64,000 nt of DNA from DYJB01 sp963777165 (GTDB taxonomy: Bacteria > Chloroflexota > Anaerolineae > Anaerolineales > E44-bin32). The stretch is taken from contig CAVZPO010000002.1 of the NCBI GenBank assembly GCA_963777165.1, positions 186,001-250,000 on the forward strand. Direction: 5' to 3'. The notes under the pieces are model-generated. The model made no database searches and had not been told where the DNA came from. It was given only the letters and a program-made list of their open reading frames with translations. Position 1 is the first letter of the stretch. Every line of letters begins with the position of its first letter. The translations under genes and the position numbers were made by a program. Of the stretch, positions 7,631-17,708 are shown piece after piece.

Positions 7631-9091
7631 TCAGGCGCGCAGGTCGGCGATCGTCCGGCCGTGCGCCAGGAGCGCTTCAACCATCTCCGGCTCGCGCGCT
7701 TCGGCGTAGATGCGCAGCACGGGCTCGGTCCCGGAGGGGCGGATCAAGAGCCAGGAGTCGTCGTCGAAAAGGTACTTGACCCCGTCGAGGCTGTTGACCG
7801 ACTGCAGCTTGACGCCGCCCACGGACGCCGGGGCCTCGTGCGCCAGCCGTTCGACCATCTTCGACTTGGAGACCGGGTGCGACAGGCGCAGGTCGTTGCG
7901 GGCGTAATGCGACGGGCCAACTTCCTTCAGCAGGCCCTCGACCAGCTCGGCCAGCGGCGTGTGGGTGGCGGCCACCATCTCGACCAGCAGCAGCGCCATC
8001 AGGATGCCGTCGCCCTCCGGGATGTGTCCCTTGAACGACATCCCTCCTGATTCCTCGCCCCCGATCAGGACGTCGTCCTTGAGCATATGGTCGGCGATGT
8101 GATTGAATCCGACCGGAGTTTCGATCACCTCCAGCCCGTAGCGGGCGCCCAGGCGGTTGAGCATCTGCGTCGTCGAGATGGTCTTGATGATCTTGCCGCG
8201 CCAGCCGCGGCGTTCGACCAGGTACTTGACGGCCAGGGCCAGGATCCGGTGCGGGTCGACGTACTGGCCCCGCCCGTCCATGGCACCGATCCGGTCGGCG
8301 TCGCCGTCCGTCGCCACCCCCAGCTGTCCGTGTCCGGCAGCGATGGCGCCGGCGAGCGCCCCCAGGTAGCGGGCGATCGGCTCCGGGTGGATGCCGCCGA
8401 AGCCCGGGTTCATCTCACCGCGCACTTCGAACACCTCGCAGCCCGTCCCCTGCAAGATGCCCTTGATCTGGCCGCGGCCCGACCCGTACATCGAGTCGAC
8501 CACCAGGTGCTGCGGGTTGTCGGCGATGATGTCGAAGTCGATCAGCTTGCGCAGGTGGTCGAAGTACGCCGGCGTCGGGTTGAAACGCTGCAGCCGGCCG
8601 AGGCGGCGGGCCTCGTCCGGGTCCATCAAGTTCGGACCGCGCGCCCGGCTTTCGTTGTCGTTCAGATACACCTCGACGCGGCGGCACTGCTCGGGCGAAG
8701 CCGAACCGCCGTAGGCCGCCTTCAGCTTGACGCCGTTGTAGCGCGGGGCGTTGTGCGAGGCGGTGATCATGATCCCGCCGATGGCGCCCAGCTGGCGGAC
8801 GGCCAGGGAGACGGCCGGGGTGGGGACGTCGGCCGTGGTCAGATGGACCGTGAACCCGTTGGCGGCCAGGACGCGCGCCGCCTCCAGCGCGAACCGATCG
8901 GAGAGGAAGCGTGTGTCAAAGCCGACGACCATCTTCGTCGCGTCCGGGTGCAATCCGTTGGACGTGCCGTTGAGCCATTCGCCCGAGGCGACGGCATCGG
9001 CGATGGCCTGCGAAACCTGGCGCAGGTTGGTGAAGGTGAAGGTGTCCGAGATGACGCCGCGCCAGCCATCGGTTCCAAAGTGGATCGTCAT
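7631..9091 (-). CDS. Phosphoglucomutase/phosphomannomutase family protein
   Basis: 486 residues, alpha-D-phosphohexomutase superfamily; interconverts hexose 1- and 6-phosphates in the cytoplasm. All four catalytic loops are present: catalytic serine in TASHNAPRYNG (Ser112), metal loop DGDADRIG near 255, sugar loop GGEESGG near 345 and phosphate loop RPSGTEPVLRIYAEA near 455. The sugar loop leaves glucose, mannose or glucosamine possible. The start MTIHFGTDGWRG matches family starts and follows GGGGGCTGC. It is divergent from the glycosyltransferase at 9402. The 310-base gap between them contains an inverted repeat, GCCCCGTCGG (9126-9135) with CCGACGGGGC (9152-9161). Confidence 0.93.
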   Translation of the reverse strand: MTIHFGTDGWRGVISDTFTFTNLRQVSQAIADAVASGEWLNGTSNGLHPDATKMVVGFDTRFLSDRFALEAARVLAANGFTVHLTTADVPTPAVSLAVRQLGAIGGIMITASHNAPRYNGVKLKAAYGGSASPEQCRRVEVYLNDNESRARGPNLMDPDEARRLGRLQRFNPTPAYFDHLRKLIDFDIIADNPQHLVVDSMYGSGRGQIKGILQGTGCEVFEVRGEMNPGFGGIHPEPIARYLGALAGAIAAGHGQLGVATDGDADRIGAMDGRGQYVDPHRILALAVKYLVERRGWRGKIIKTISTTQMLNRLGARYGLEVIETPVGFNHIADHMLKDDVLIGGEESGGMSFKGHIPEGDGILMALLLVEMVAATHTPLAELVEGLLKEVGPSHYARNDLRLSHPVSKSKMVERLAHEAPASVGGVKLQSVNSLDGVKYLFDDDSWLLIRPSGTEPVLRIYAEAREPEMVEALLAHGRTIADLRA

Positions 9092-9401
9092 GCAGCCCCC
9101 GAAGCGGAGATAGGATTCAGGCGAGGCCCCGTCGGACGTCCGTTCCCCCGCCCGACGGGGCAGATGGATTCTACCCGGCCCTCGAGAGGTCGGTCAAACA
9201 CCGAATACGCACGGGCGTTCTAGTCGATCGCAGGCGGCGAATCGACGGTGCGGGCAACGGCGAACGTACCGAACGCCTGGCCGACCCCGCAATGCCTGCG
9301 CGCCGCGCATGCGTTGCCCGCCCGGCCCCTCGCCCCCGCCCTTTGCGCGCGACAACGGTGGTATGCTGGTCGGCCACGCCTCCGGGCAGGAGTCCACACC
9401 G

Positions 9402-11010
9402 ATGGCCGATTCGTCCTCCAGGGCCGATCTCGCTCCGCCGGGCCACCGGCGGCTGCGCGCTCTGGTGGCTTGGGCGCCGATCGCATTGCTCTTGGGCTTG
9501 CTCGCCTGGACCGGGTTGCGCGGAATTGACTTCGGCTACCACTGGGATGAGTACGAGGCGCAGATACAGCCCGTTCAGTGGTCCCTCGACGAGCGCACGC
9601 TCCTGCCCAATTACTACCTCTACCCCTCTGTCAATTACGGTCTGAACCTGGCTGCGCTGTTCCCGACCCTGTGTCGCGACCTCGTGGAGGGCGTGGGCGG
9701 GGAGGACCTAGCGGCGGATCTCAGAGCCGCGACCGATCAGCCACAGTACTTGTTGGTCCTGCGGTCGATCCGGGTCCTGCTGACCACGCTGGCGCCGCTG
9801 TGGGTCTATCTGTCCGTCTGGATCTGGAGGCGATCGCGCCTTGAGGCGTTGCTGGCCGCCGGCATTCTTGGGCTGTCGTGGGAAATCGCGTACCACGCGC
9901 GCTGGGGCGCCCCCGACGCGGTCATGATGCAGTTCGGCGCGCTCACGCTGCTCCTGGTTCTGGCCGCCGCCTCCCGGCCGGAGCAGGCTCGTTGGAGACA
10001 ATTCGCCGCCGTGGCCGCCGCGCTGGCCACCGGCACCAAGTACCCCGCTGGCCTGCTGCTGATTCCGGTCCTGCTTGTCTCTATCTTTGCTTCAACGGAG
10101 AAGCGTTCGTTCCGGCGTACGGCAGGCGTGGTGGTGCAGGAGCTCTTGATCTACGCCGCGGCCTTCCTGATCACGACCCCCGGCGCGGTGCTGCAGCCAT
10201 GGGCGTTCCTCCGGGCGCTGGTCGTGGAGGGCGGCTGGTACAGCCAGGGACATTGGGGCTACACGATCCCTGCCGGTGCCATCCATCTGGGGCGGATGCT
10301 CGATTACCTGGGGTTGGTGCTTCTCTCGCCATTCCCCGTGCTCGCCGGCCTGCTGAGTCTGGCCGCGGCCGCAGGTGCCTGGTGGGTTCTGAGAGAGTTC
10401 GCGCTTGCTGGCCGGCGTGCTGCTTCTCTTTCCGGCGGTCTACGTGGCCTTCTTTGCCGTGCAGCGGGTGATGATCGTGCGCAACCTGTTGGTGCTTGCG
10501 CCGTTCATGGCAATCCTTGCGGGACGCGGGATCTTCGAGACGATTCGCCGGTTCCGCTGGCGTCAAGGACGGTGGGCGCTGACAGTGGTGGTGGCGGCGA
10601 TAATGGCGCTGCAGGCCGCGTGGCTGGTTCATGCGGCGGAGACGATCCACGGCCGAAGCCTCGACGATCCGGGCGGCGACCTGGCGGACCACATCCGGTC
10701 GCGAAGCAGGGACGCGTTTCTGCTCTCGCCGCGGGTGCGGGAGGAACTCGCCAAGTCCGGCGAGGCGATCCCGGCCAACGCCGTGGGTGAAGACCTGACA
10801 CCGGGATTCGTGGCGGTGTACGCTTTCGAGGCCATGCCGAATTTAGACTGGCCAGCCAATCTGCGGACGCTTACCGTTCGGACATTTGGCCCGCTCGAAG
10901 TCAACTTCAACTACTACCCGACCTGGGAAGGGAACGATCGGATCGTGCTGATGACCTTCGAGCGAGCGTGCTCGGTCGGGGTCGATTTCGTCGAACCCCT
11001 CTGCCCGTAA
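9402..11010 (+). CDS. GT39-like membrane glycosyltransferase, frameshifted near 10400
   Basis: An N-terminal part of about 330 residues reads to AWWVLRE near 10395; the protein continues in another frame as LLAGVLLLFPAVYVAFFAVQ to 11010, about 536 residues in all. It has about ten membrane helices and an early GIDFGYHWDEYE, the Asp-Glu motif of the first loop in dolichol/undecaprenyl-phosphate-mannose-type transferases. It probably moves a sugar from a lipid carrier to an extracytoplasmic acceptor. The ATG at 9402 follows GCAGGAG. One indel repairs the frame, so I treat it as one gene; true inactivation cannot be excluded. Confidence 0.75.
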
Positions 11011-11217
11011 TCCCCGTGCGTTTCCACCATCCCATCCGCGATCTGTAGCGCGCCGCAAGGTGTGCGCCGGGCGGGCCCCTGGGGGTCTGCCGAAGGTATG
11101 GATTCCGCGCGGTGCCAAGGACAGTGCCAAGGAGGGCGTCTTCGTCCTCACCCCCTTCCCCCTCTCCGCAGACGGCGCCATCCAGCCCGAGGATTCGCGG
11201 CGGAGAGTGGGTTCAAT

Positions 11218-11258
11218 TTCTGGGGGATGGGGGGACTCTGCTCCCCCATCCCCCAGAA
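11218..11258. terminator. Perfect 16-bp hairpin between convergent genes
   Basis: TTCTGGGGGATGGGGG (11218-11233) pairs perfectly with CCCCCATCCCCCAGAA (11243-11258) across a 9-base loop. It sits in the 359-base gap between the glycosyltransferase (plus) and glycerate kinase (minus), so it may terminate both. There is no T tract. The rest of the gap shows no gene. Confidence 0.55.
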
Positions 11259-11369
11259 GAAATGCTCCCCGCCCCGTGCAAGAATCTCAGGGCGACGAGG
11301 CCAAGCGATTGCAGGGGGAAGGGTCGGGGGTGGGGGTTTGAACGCGTTCGCCGTTCATCCGCGGCGAAC

Positions 11370-12665
11370 TCAGGCGTACGACAGCCCGATCACCAGGTCA
11401 TTGAGGTTGGTGCCCGTGGGGCCGGTGCGCAGCAGCGCGCCCAGGCGGTCGAGCAGCGGATACGCATCGTGCTCCGATGCCGCCCTGCGTAGATCAAGCC
11501 CCAGTCCTCGAGCGCGACCGGCGGTCTCGCCGTCTACACATGCGCCGGCGGCATCCGTCGGGCCGTCGGTCCCATCGCTGGCCAGTGCGACCAGCGCGCA
11601 ACGCGCGTGTCCGTCGAGCGCCAGCGCAGCCCCAAGCGCCAGCTCCTGATTACGACCGCCGCGGCCGCCGCGTCGTATGGTCACGGTGGTTTCGCCTCCG
11701 GCGAGCAGGCATGCCGGGGGAGCCGCCGAGACCAGGCGCCTGCCAAGCCGCAGACCAACGGTGTGCGCCTCGCCTTGCATGGCGGTGGTCAGCGTCCGGA
11801 CTCGGAACCCGATGGATCGCGCCTCGGCCGCCACCGCGTGCAGCATGTCCCGATTCCGGGCAATGACCACATTGTGGGGACGTGGCATGTCGGGAGGCCG
11901 CGCGACGTAGTTGGTGAGGGCTGCGCGTACGGCTGGGGGAGCGAGCTCCCAACAGCCGAGTCTCCTGAGCGTTCGTTCCCCGGCGGGCGGGAGGGAGGCG
12001 GGAGGGAGGGTCGGACCAGAGGCGATCGACCTCGGATCATCACCCACGACGTCGGATAGCAGGAGCCCGGCCACTTGCGCCGGTGCTGCGGCGTGCGCCA
12101 GGCCGCCAGCCTTCAGGAGGGACAGCTCGCTTCGAACGAGGTTGATGGCGGTGATGGGCACGCCGGCATGGAGCAGAATTCCCGTGAGGCGCCGCACGTC
12201 CTCCAGGTCGAGCCCGGGCACCAGGGATTCGGCCATAGCAGAGCCCCCGCCTGAGATCAGGGCCAGGACCAGATCGCCGGCGCGGGCGCGCCGCGCCAGG
12301 TCAAGCGCGGCCTGGCCGGCGAGCAGGCTTCCGGCATCCGGCAGCGGGTGGCCGGCATGAACTACTTGCATGCAGTCCGGGAGCGTGAGCACCAGCGGAG
12401 CGAGCGTGGTGACGATGCCGGCCTCGATCCGATCCCCTAGGATTTCGGCGGCAGCGCGTGCCATGCCGGGTGCCGCCTTCCCCAGGGCGATCACAAAAAC
12501 CATCGAGCCCGGTGTCCACTTGAACAGGCGTCGGCCGATACGCACGCCTCCCGACTCGGCGCGCAGGTGACGCCGGACGGCGGATTCCGGATCGGCCCCT
12601 TCCAGGGCGGCTCCGATCAGACGGCCCAGGTGCTCCTGGCGATCGGCATAGGCAAGTGAACTCAT
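11370..12665 (-). CDS. Glycerate 2-kinase, type-II (MOFRL) family
   Basis: 431 residues. Phosphorylates D-glycerate at the 2-position, linking glycerate to glycolysis. It has the two-domain layout of the family: an N-terminal domain with IALGKAAPGMARAA and ISGGGSAM (about 130), and a C-terminal MOFRL domain with LAGGETTVTIRRGGRGGRNQELAL and SDGTDGPTDAAGA. The ATG at 12665 follows GAGGTCTCACAAGTG and is preferred to the upstream frame start. No pathway partner is adjacent, although the sugar-acid operon lies 5 kb away. Confidence 0.92.
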   Translation of the reverse strand: MSSLAYADRQEHLGRLIGAALEGADPESAVRRHLRAESGGVRIGRRLFKWTPGSMVFVIALGKAAPGMARAAAEILGDRIEAGIVTTLAPLVLTLPDCMQVVHAGHPLPDAGSLLAGQAALDLARRARAGDLVLALISGGGSAMAESLVPGLDLEDVRRLTGILLHAGVPITAINLVRSELSLLKAGGLAHAAAPAQVAGLLLSDVVGDDPRSIASGPTLPPASLPPAGERTLRRLGCWELAPPAVRAALTNYVARPPDMPRPHNVVIARNRDMLHAVAAEARSIGFRVRTLTTAMQGEAHTVGLRLGRRLVSAAPPACLLAGGETTVTIRRGGRGGRNQELALGAALALDGHARCALVALASDGTDGPTDAAGACVDGETAGRARGLGLDLRRAASEHDAYPLLDRLGALLRTGPTGTNLNDLVIGLSYA

Positions 12666-12764
12666 CACTTGTGAGACCTCTGCCCTATGATGCCGCGGTC
12701 CAAGGCGGAGGCCTGACGGCGGCACTGCACGTGGGGCGCGGCTGCACAGGCACGCTTGCGCCGC

Positions 12765-13613
12765 TCACGCCTTGGCTGGCGGCGGCTCATGCGCGTCCCA
12801 TTCGGCGTCGTACATCTCGCCGGCCTGAATGGGGATGGGCAGGTGGTTCTCCGGCGGCGGCAACGCACAAGTGGCGAAGGGAGTGAACGCGCACGGCGGG
12901 TTATAGGCGCGATTGAAATCGAGCAGCACGTCCCCGCCCGCCAACGCGGCGGTGGCCAGAAACCGGCCGGCAGGATACGTGGTACTCCCATTGGTTGGGT
13001 CGGCGAAGATCAGGAACAGCCCGTCGGCATCGGCATCCGTCACCAACAGGCTGGCGGCCGCGCCATCCAGATCGAATTCCACGCGACCAGGGCATACCGC
13101 CGCCTCCGAGTCGCCCAAGATGGACTGGATCATGATCGAGCGAGGTGGGTCGAAGTGCACGAAGCGGGCGGGCCGTGCCCAATCCTCATGGATTGGAAAC
13201 CAGCGGCGGCCGGGGAAAGTGGTCCTGGCAGGATGTCGGCGGTTCCAGACCCGCACGCCCCAGCGGCCGGCGCGGACCACAGTTACAAACGTCACGTCCC
13301 CGAGGCGCACGCGCGTCGGGGATCCACTGATGTCCGGCTGCAGCGCCAGGTTACCAGCGGACTCATCGCCGGAGCGGGCGTCGACGCCGGGGGCGGCGTG
13401 GAAGACGGCGCGCTGCCCATCGAAGCCAATGCTCCCGGCAATCTCCGGGGCAGTGTCCGGCGGAAGCAGGATCTTGCTGTGCCGGCCGCTGCCCACCGAG
13501 TTCTCGCCGGGCGCCAGCCAGAAAAGGCCCGCCAGCGAGAGCCAGCTCTCCTCGCCCCGTAGCGCGGTCTCGACCCGTTGACGCCACTGCTGGACCTCGG
13601 CTTCGTGCGTCAT
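12765..13613 (-). CDS. DUF1684 family protein
   Basis: About 282 residues. The C-terminal half carries the DUF1684 signature: YPAGRFL, then GGDVLLDFNRAYNPPCAFTPFATCALPPPENHLPIPIQAGE in pieces near 230-270. The N-terminal half has WLSLAGLFWLAPGENSVGSG. The family is common but uncharacterised; no membrane segment or signal is seen. The ATG at 13613 has GGAGG 11 bases upstream. An in-frame ATG at 13643 follows a TAGGAT box by nine bases and is an alternative, leaderless start. Confidence 0.88.
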   Translation of the reverse strand: MTHEAEVQQWRQRVETALRGEESWLSLAGLFWLAPGENSVGSGRHSKILLPPDTAPEIAGSIGFDGQRAVFHAAPGVDARSGDESAGNLALQPDISGSPTRVRLGDVTFVTVVRAGRWGVRVWNRRHPARTTFPGRRWFPIHEDWARPARFVHFDPPRSIMIQSILGDSEAAVCPGRVEFDLDGAAASLLVTDADADGLFLIFADPTNGSTTYPAGRFLATAALAGGDVLLDFNRAYNPPCAFTPFATCALPPPENHLPIPIQAGEMYDAEWDAHEPPPAKA

Positions 13614-13798
13614 TCGCTGCTCGACCTCCGACGTCTCTGGCATACCGGGCCGAATCCTATCGCACATCTTGTCCCCCGGCCGGGAACGAGCGGCGCTGCG
13701 CGCCCTGTCACACAAGGGTCAACGAAGCACGCAGTCATGGAAGACGAACTCAAACTCGAGACGCAGTGCTGTGCGGTCGGGGCGAGGCTTCCCCCGGC

Positions 13799-15076
13799 CT
13801 ATCGTCCTGACAAAGTGGCGGACGCAAGGGCGGCGGCGGCTTCGGGGGTGAGTTCGCCGGTCAACGTCGCCCCAACGGCATCACGCAGCACCGGACCAAT
13901 CAGCGTGAGGTCTTCAGGCGAGGGGAGGGGCAGGCACGCCATGCTAAGCGTCTCCGCCAGCGCGCGGACATCGTCGCTCGGCCAGTCGGCCAGCGCGGAG
14001 GACGTTGCGGGAAGCAGGGACAACGCGCGCGACCATGGACCAGTGAACTCCGGCTGCGCCAGCCAGGTCGCCAGTTCGATGCTCAGCGGCGACGGTGGGG
14101 TCGGCCGGGCAACGACGGCCCAACTCCACGAATTCACGAAGCAGGTGCCCCGCCCATCGCGCGTCGGCCACGGTCCCACGATCTGAAGGCCGCCTGGCTG
14201 GAGGTCCGCAATCCGGCTGAAGGGTACGACCGCGGCACCGACCTGGCCGGAAGTCAACGCCTCGGCCGTCGCACTGCTGTTCTCATGCTGTCGGGACGAG
14301 AGAGGCAGAAGCCCGCCGGCGCGCGCCGCGGCATAGAACGCGAGTACATCCTGCAGAGGTTCGGCGTCGAGCGCCGGAGATCCGTCGGCATCTCGCAGGG
14401 TGCCTCCCACCGACAGGTACTGCCCCAGCGTGAAGACCGACCTGGGATCGCCGGCCGGAAAGAGGAACGAGCCGTTGCCGGTGAGCAGGTCTGCCCACGT
14501 GTGCGGAGGGTTGGAATAAGCCTGAGGCTGAAAGGCAAAGACGTCTGCTTCCGCGGCGAAGGGCAGACCGGCCAGCTTTCCCAGTGACCGTGCGCCGGCG
14601 AGGACCGGTGAGATCCAGCCCCAGGTCTCGGGGGTGGTACCCAACTCCTCCCACGCGAGGATGACTTGGCGTTCATGGGCGATTGCCAGTTCGGTGCCAT
14701 CCAGAGCAACCAGATCCGGCAGGATGGAGGGAGCGGCCTGATATGCGGAGGCGAGCGCTTCCGTCAGGCCTGCCGGCCCACTGCGGCCCTTTACTCGGAC
14801 CTCGATACGCACACCCGGATGAGACGCCTCGAAGCTGCGCAGTCTGTCGGACAGGAGGGCCGCCGCTTCGCCCGGCCCGTCGGGCGAGAATTGAGGAGGA
14901 ATCCAGATGCTGATCGTGCTTCCGGCGCTGGCGAACGCCGAGGTGGCCGTCGTGGCCGAATTGCCGGCGGGGGTGACGTCAAGGCCCTGGGTGGCTCTCG
15001 GGTTCTCCGCCCCGGGCGGCGCACACGCGCTCAGGCAGGCAGCCAGCACGATCCAACACAAGCAGAGACGCGGCAT
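13799..15076 (-). CDS. Extracellular sugar-binding lipoprotein (ABC family 1)
   Basis: 425 residues. A lipoprotein signal peptide ends in LSAC (Cys18), followed by a disordered T/A/P stretch, then a family-1 extracellular solute-binding fold (ISIWIPPQFSPDG, FEASHPGVRIEVRV, LPDLVALDGTELA, WADLL, GQVGAAVVPFSRI). It should bind a sugar or other small solute outside the membrane for an ABC importer, but no permease or ATPase gene is next to it. The start is fixed by an extended -10 box six bases upstream. It is divergent from uvrC. Confidence 0.85.
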   Translation of the reverse strand: MPRLCLCWIVLAACLSACAPPGAENPRATQGLDVTPAGNSATTATSAFASAGSTISIWIPPQFSPDGPGEAAALLSDRLRSFEASHPGVRIEVRVKGRSGPAGLTEALASAYQAAPSILPDLVALDGTELAIAHERQVILAWEELGTTPETWGWISPVLAGARSLGKLAGLPFAAEADVFAFQPQAYSNPPHTWADLLTGNGSFLFPAGDPRSVFTLGQYLSVGGTLRDADGSPALDAEPLQDVLAFYAAARAGGLLPLSSRQHENSSATAEALTSGQVGAAVVPFSRIADLQPGGLQIVGPWPTRDGRGTCFVNSWSWAVVARPTPPSPLSIELATWLAQPEFTGPWSRALSLLPATSSALADWPSDDVRALAETLSMACLPLPSPEDLTLIGPVLRDAVGATLTGELTPEAAAALASATLSGR

Positions 15077-15082
15077 ATCCTG

Positions 15083-15091
15083 ATTCTAGCA
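15083..15091 (-). promoter_or_regulatory. Extended -10 box TGCTAGAAT of the binding-protein gene
   Basis: On the minus strand TGCTAGAAT is followed by six bases and the ATG at 15076, so transcription would begin at about the start codon (leaderless mRNA). No -35 is needed for extended -10 promoters, and none is clear. Confidence 0.6.
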
Positions 15092-15207
15092 CCTGCGGGT
15101 GGCACGGGCCGGGAGAGACGATGCATGCCAAGGGAGTGGATGTCGGGCGCCAGGCGACGCTCTCGACGGACACCCGCGGTGCAAGAGGGAGGGGGCGCAG
15201 GCCCGTA

Positions 15208-15216
15208 TGCTAGAAT
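15208..15216 (+). promoter_or_regulatory. Extended -10 box TGCTAGAAT of uvrC
   Basis: TGCTAGAAT is followed after nine bases by the ATG at 15226. The in-frame ATG at 15207 overlaps this box and would not be transcribed, so 15226 is the likely start. Confidence 0.6.
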
Positions 15217-15225
15217 CACTTCGCC

Positions 15226-17085
15226 ATGGCCGTGCCCGAAAGTCTTCCCCCCTCCTCAACGGCCTCCCGGCGAAGCCCGGCTGTTACCTGATGAAGTCGG
15301 CCGACGGCGCTGTGATCTATGTCGGCAAGGCGATCAACCTGCGCAGCCGTGTACGTTCGTACTTCCAGCCGGCGGCCGATCACGGACGCAAAGTGGCCGA
15401 ACTGGTGGCGCACGTGGCCGACATCGAGTGGATCGTCGTCGGATCCGAGCTCGAGGCGCTGATCCTCGAGATGAACTTGATCAAGCGCCACCGGCCGAAG
15501 TACAACGTCCGGCTGAAGGACGACAAGCGCTACCCCTACATTCAGGTGCGGTGGGCGGACGCCTTCCCCACGATCCTGATCACGCGACGCATGGTGGAGG
15601 ACGGGAGCCGCTACTTCGGTCCGTACACCAGCGTGTGGGCCGTGCACGAGACCCTCGACGTCCTGCGGCGAATCTTCCCCTACCTGACCTGCGACCGCGT
15701 GATCACCGGCCTGGACTCGCGTGCCTGTTTGTATGCCGATATCAAGCTGTGCCTGGCGCCGTGCATCGGCGCCGTGGACCAGGCCGGCTACCGCCAGATG
15801 ATCGACGACCTGTGCCGCTTTCTGCAAGGAGAGACCGAGTCCGTCGTGAAGCGGCTGCGGGAGGACATGGACCGGGCCTCGACGGCCCTGGCCTACGAGC
15901 GCGCCGCGGCGCTGCGCGATCAGCTGCAGGCGATCGACAAGGTCGTCGAAGGCCAGAAAATCGTCTCGCAGGAGCGGATCGATTCGGACGTCATCGCCTT
16001 CGCCCGCGATGAAGACAGCGCCTGTGTCCAGGTGTTCTTCGTGCGCCACGGCAAACTGATCGGCCGGGAGTACTTCGTGCTCGAGGGCACCCGGGAGGCG
16101 GAGGACCGCGAGGTGGTGGAGGGGTTCGTCAAGCAGTTCTACACCGAGGCGGCCTTTGTCCCGGAGCGCGTTCTGCTGCCGACCGAAATCGAAGAGACCC
16201 GCATCGTCGAGGAATGGCTGCGCCAGCGGCGGGGAGGGCCGGAAGTGCAGTTGCTGGTCCCGAAGAGCGGGCCGGGCCGCGACCTGATCGCCATGGCGGC
16301 CGAGAACGCGGCCGAGACGCTGGCGATGCTGCGCGCCCGGTGGGAAGGCGACCGCAGCAAACACGTGGCAGCCCTGGCACAGCTGCAGCAGGCGATGGAT
16401 CTTCCCGAGCCGCCGAACCGAATCGAGTGCTACGACATCTCCAATCTGCAGGGGACGGCGGCGGCCGGATCGATGGTGGTCTTTGAGCAGGGCGCCCCGA
16501 ACAAGAAGCACTACCGCAAGTTCACGATCAAGAGCGTGCAAGGTCAGGACGATTTCGCCAGCATGGAGGAGGTCCTCGATCGCCGCTTCCGCCGCTGGGC
16601 GCTCGCCTCCGAAGAAGCGCGCAAGCCTGGCGGCAAGCTCGACGCGGCGTTCGGGCGGCTGCCCGACCTGCTCATCGTCGACGGGGGCAAGGGGCAGCTG
16701 GGAAAGGCGGTGCAGGTGTTGGAGCGCCACGGGCTGCTCGAGCGCGTGCGCGTGGCGGGGCTGGCCAAGGGCCATGAGGAGCTCTACCTTCCCGGGCGGG
16801 TCGAGTCGCTGGCCCTCGAGCGCCGGTCGGAGGGGCTGTACCTGATTCAGCGCATCCGCGACGAGGCGCACCGCTTCGCGCTCGACTCAGCATCGCGTGC
16901 AGCGCGCCCGGGCGGGGATCGCCTCGCAGCTGGATTCCATCGCCGGGGTTGGGCCGCGCAGGCGGAAGGCGCTTCTGGCGGCCTTCGGCGACCTGGACCG
17001 AATTCGCGGAGCGGCGCTCGGCGACCTGATGAGCGTCCAGGGCATCAGCCGCGATCTGGCGGAACGCATCAAGGCCGAGCTCTAG
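15226..17085 (+). CDS. uvrC: UvrC, excinuclease ABC subunit C (two frame breaks)
   Basis: About 619 residues. Makes both incisions in nucleotide excision repair with UvrA and UvrB. The GIY-YIG domain opens with KPGCYLMKSADGAVIYVGKA; the UvrB-binding region lies near YERAAALRDQLQ; the RNase H-like endonuclease has CYDISNLQGT and LLIVDGGKGQL; the helix-hairpin-helix tail reads SIAGVGPRRRKALLAAFGDL and QGISRDLAERI. The tail is in another frame, so there is a break near 16889. A second break at the six-C run near 15250 is needed to join the promoter-supported ATG at 15226 to the body; with one more C the protein would begin MAVPESLPPLLNGLPAKPG. A start at 15207 avoids that break but overlaps the -10 box. 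Confidence 0.9.
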
Positions 17086-17094
17086 GAGGCAGGC

Positions 17095-17475
17095 ATGCCG
17101 CAGGCATGGATCGTGGACGACGATGATGAGATGAGCCTGGCCGTGAGGCTGATGCTGCAGCTGCTGGACCACACTGTCGTCGTGCACCGCGAGGCGCGCA
17201 GCGCCGCCCGGGCACTGCTGGCCGGGGGGCGTCCGGACGTGATCGTGCTGGATATCAACATGCCCGAAGTCTCCGGGATCGATTTCCTCGAGTTTGTGCG
17301 CATGCGGCCGGAGCTCAACGACCTGCCGGTGCTCATGCTGTCGTCCGAAACGACCGACGCGCAGGTCGATGAGGCGCTGCGCCTTGGGGCGAACGCCTTC
17401 GTCTTCAAGCCGGTGACGCTGGAGGAACTCGAGGCGGCGCTGAAGAAGGCCAAGGCGGCGGTCAAGTCGCATTAG
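17095..17475 (+). CDS. Stand-alone response-regulator receiver domain
   Basis: 126 residues, one CheY-like receiver. The acidic pocket is VDDDDE (residues 7-12), the phosphoacceptor Asp53 is in VLDINMPE, the conserved Ser/Thr is in MLSSE and the Lys is in FKPVT near 104. There is no output domain, so it acts by protein contact or phosphotransfer. AGGAGG precedes the ATG, and the gene starts nine bases after the uvrC stop, so it is probably cotranscribed with uvrC. No histidine kinase is in the window. Confidence 0.93.
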   Translation: MPQAWIVDDDDEMSLAVRLMLQLLDHTVVVHREARSAARALLAGGRPDVIVLDINMPEVSGIDFLEFVRMRPELNDLPVLMLSSETTDAQVDEALRLGANAFVFKPVTLEELEAALKKAKAAVKSH

Positions 17476-17483
17476 GGAAACCG

Positions 17484-17518
17484 CCGACTTCAGAAGTTCA
17501 TCGGGCTTCCGAAGTCGG
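17484..17518 (+). terminator. Hairpin after the receiver gene
   Basis: CCGACTTCAGAAG (17484-17496) faces CTTCCGAAGTCGG (17506-17518) with one mismatch and a 9-base loop, 9 bases after the stop codon. The same GACTTC/GAAGTC stem recurs after tRNA-Gly (57925-57960). Confidence 0.6.
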
Positions 17519-17537
17519 GACCTGGCGGTTGCATCGG

Positions 17538-17561
17538 GGGGGCGGCGAGGCGGCCGCCCCC
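17538..17561. terminator. GC-rich hairpin before the iclR promoter
   Basis: GGGGGCGGC (17538-17546) pairs with GCCGCCCCC (17553-17561). It closely resembles the terminator at 26233 that ends the sugar operon, so the operon is bracketed by similar hairpins. Confidence 0.5.
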
Positions 17562-17585
17562 GAGTGATTCCCGGCGGGGAGGGTG

Positions 17586-17614
17586 TTGACAGCGTATTCC
17601 AGTTGTGCTAATAT
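17586..17614 (+). promoter_or_regulatory. Sigma70-type promoter of the iclR operon
   Basis: TTGACA (17586-17591), a 17-base spacer, then TAATAT (17609-17614). This is the best -35/-10 pair near the regulator gene; the expected start near 17621 leaves a leader of about 88 bases. Confidence 0.75.
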
Positions 17615-17615
17615 T

Positions 17616-17630
17616 TGGAATGTCATTCCA
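17616..17630. promoter_or_regulatory. Palindromic operator, probable IclR-family binding site
   Basis: TGGAATG-T-CATTCCA is a perfect 7+7 inverted repeat that lies directly after the -10 box and covers the expected transcription start. TGGAAT...ATTCCA-type palindromes are typical of IclR-family operators, so autorepression and operon control are likely. A half-like ATTCCA also occurs in the spacer at 17596-17601. Confidence 0.7.
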
Positions 17631-17708
17631 CAAAGTAGAACAAGCTGAATCCGGCCTGAAACCCATCGGGAACCATCCTGGCGGGAAACTCTTCTCCTGA
17701 GGGACCGG

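Noticed and set aside
8087..9223. Open plus-strand frame opposite the phosphohexomutase
   Set aside because: The mutase has all four catalytic loops; the opposite frame is compositionally a shadow.
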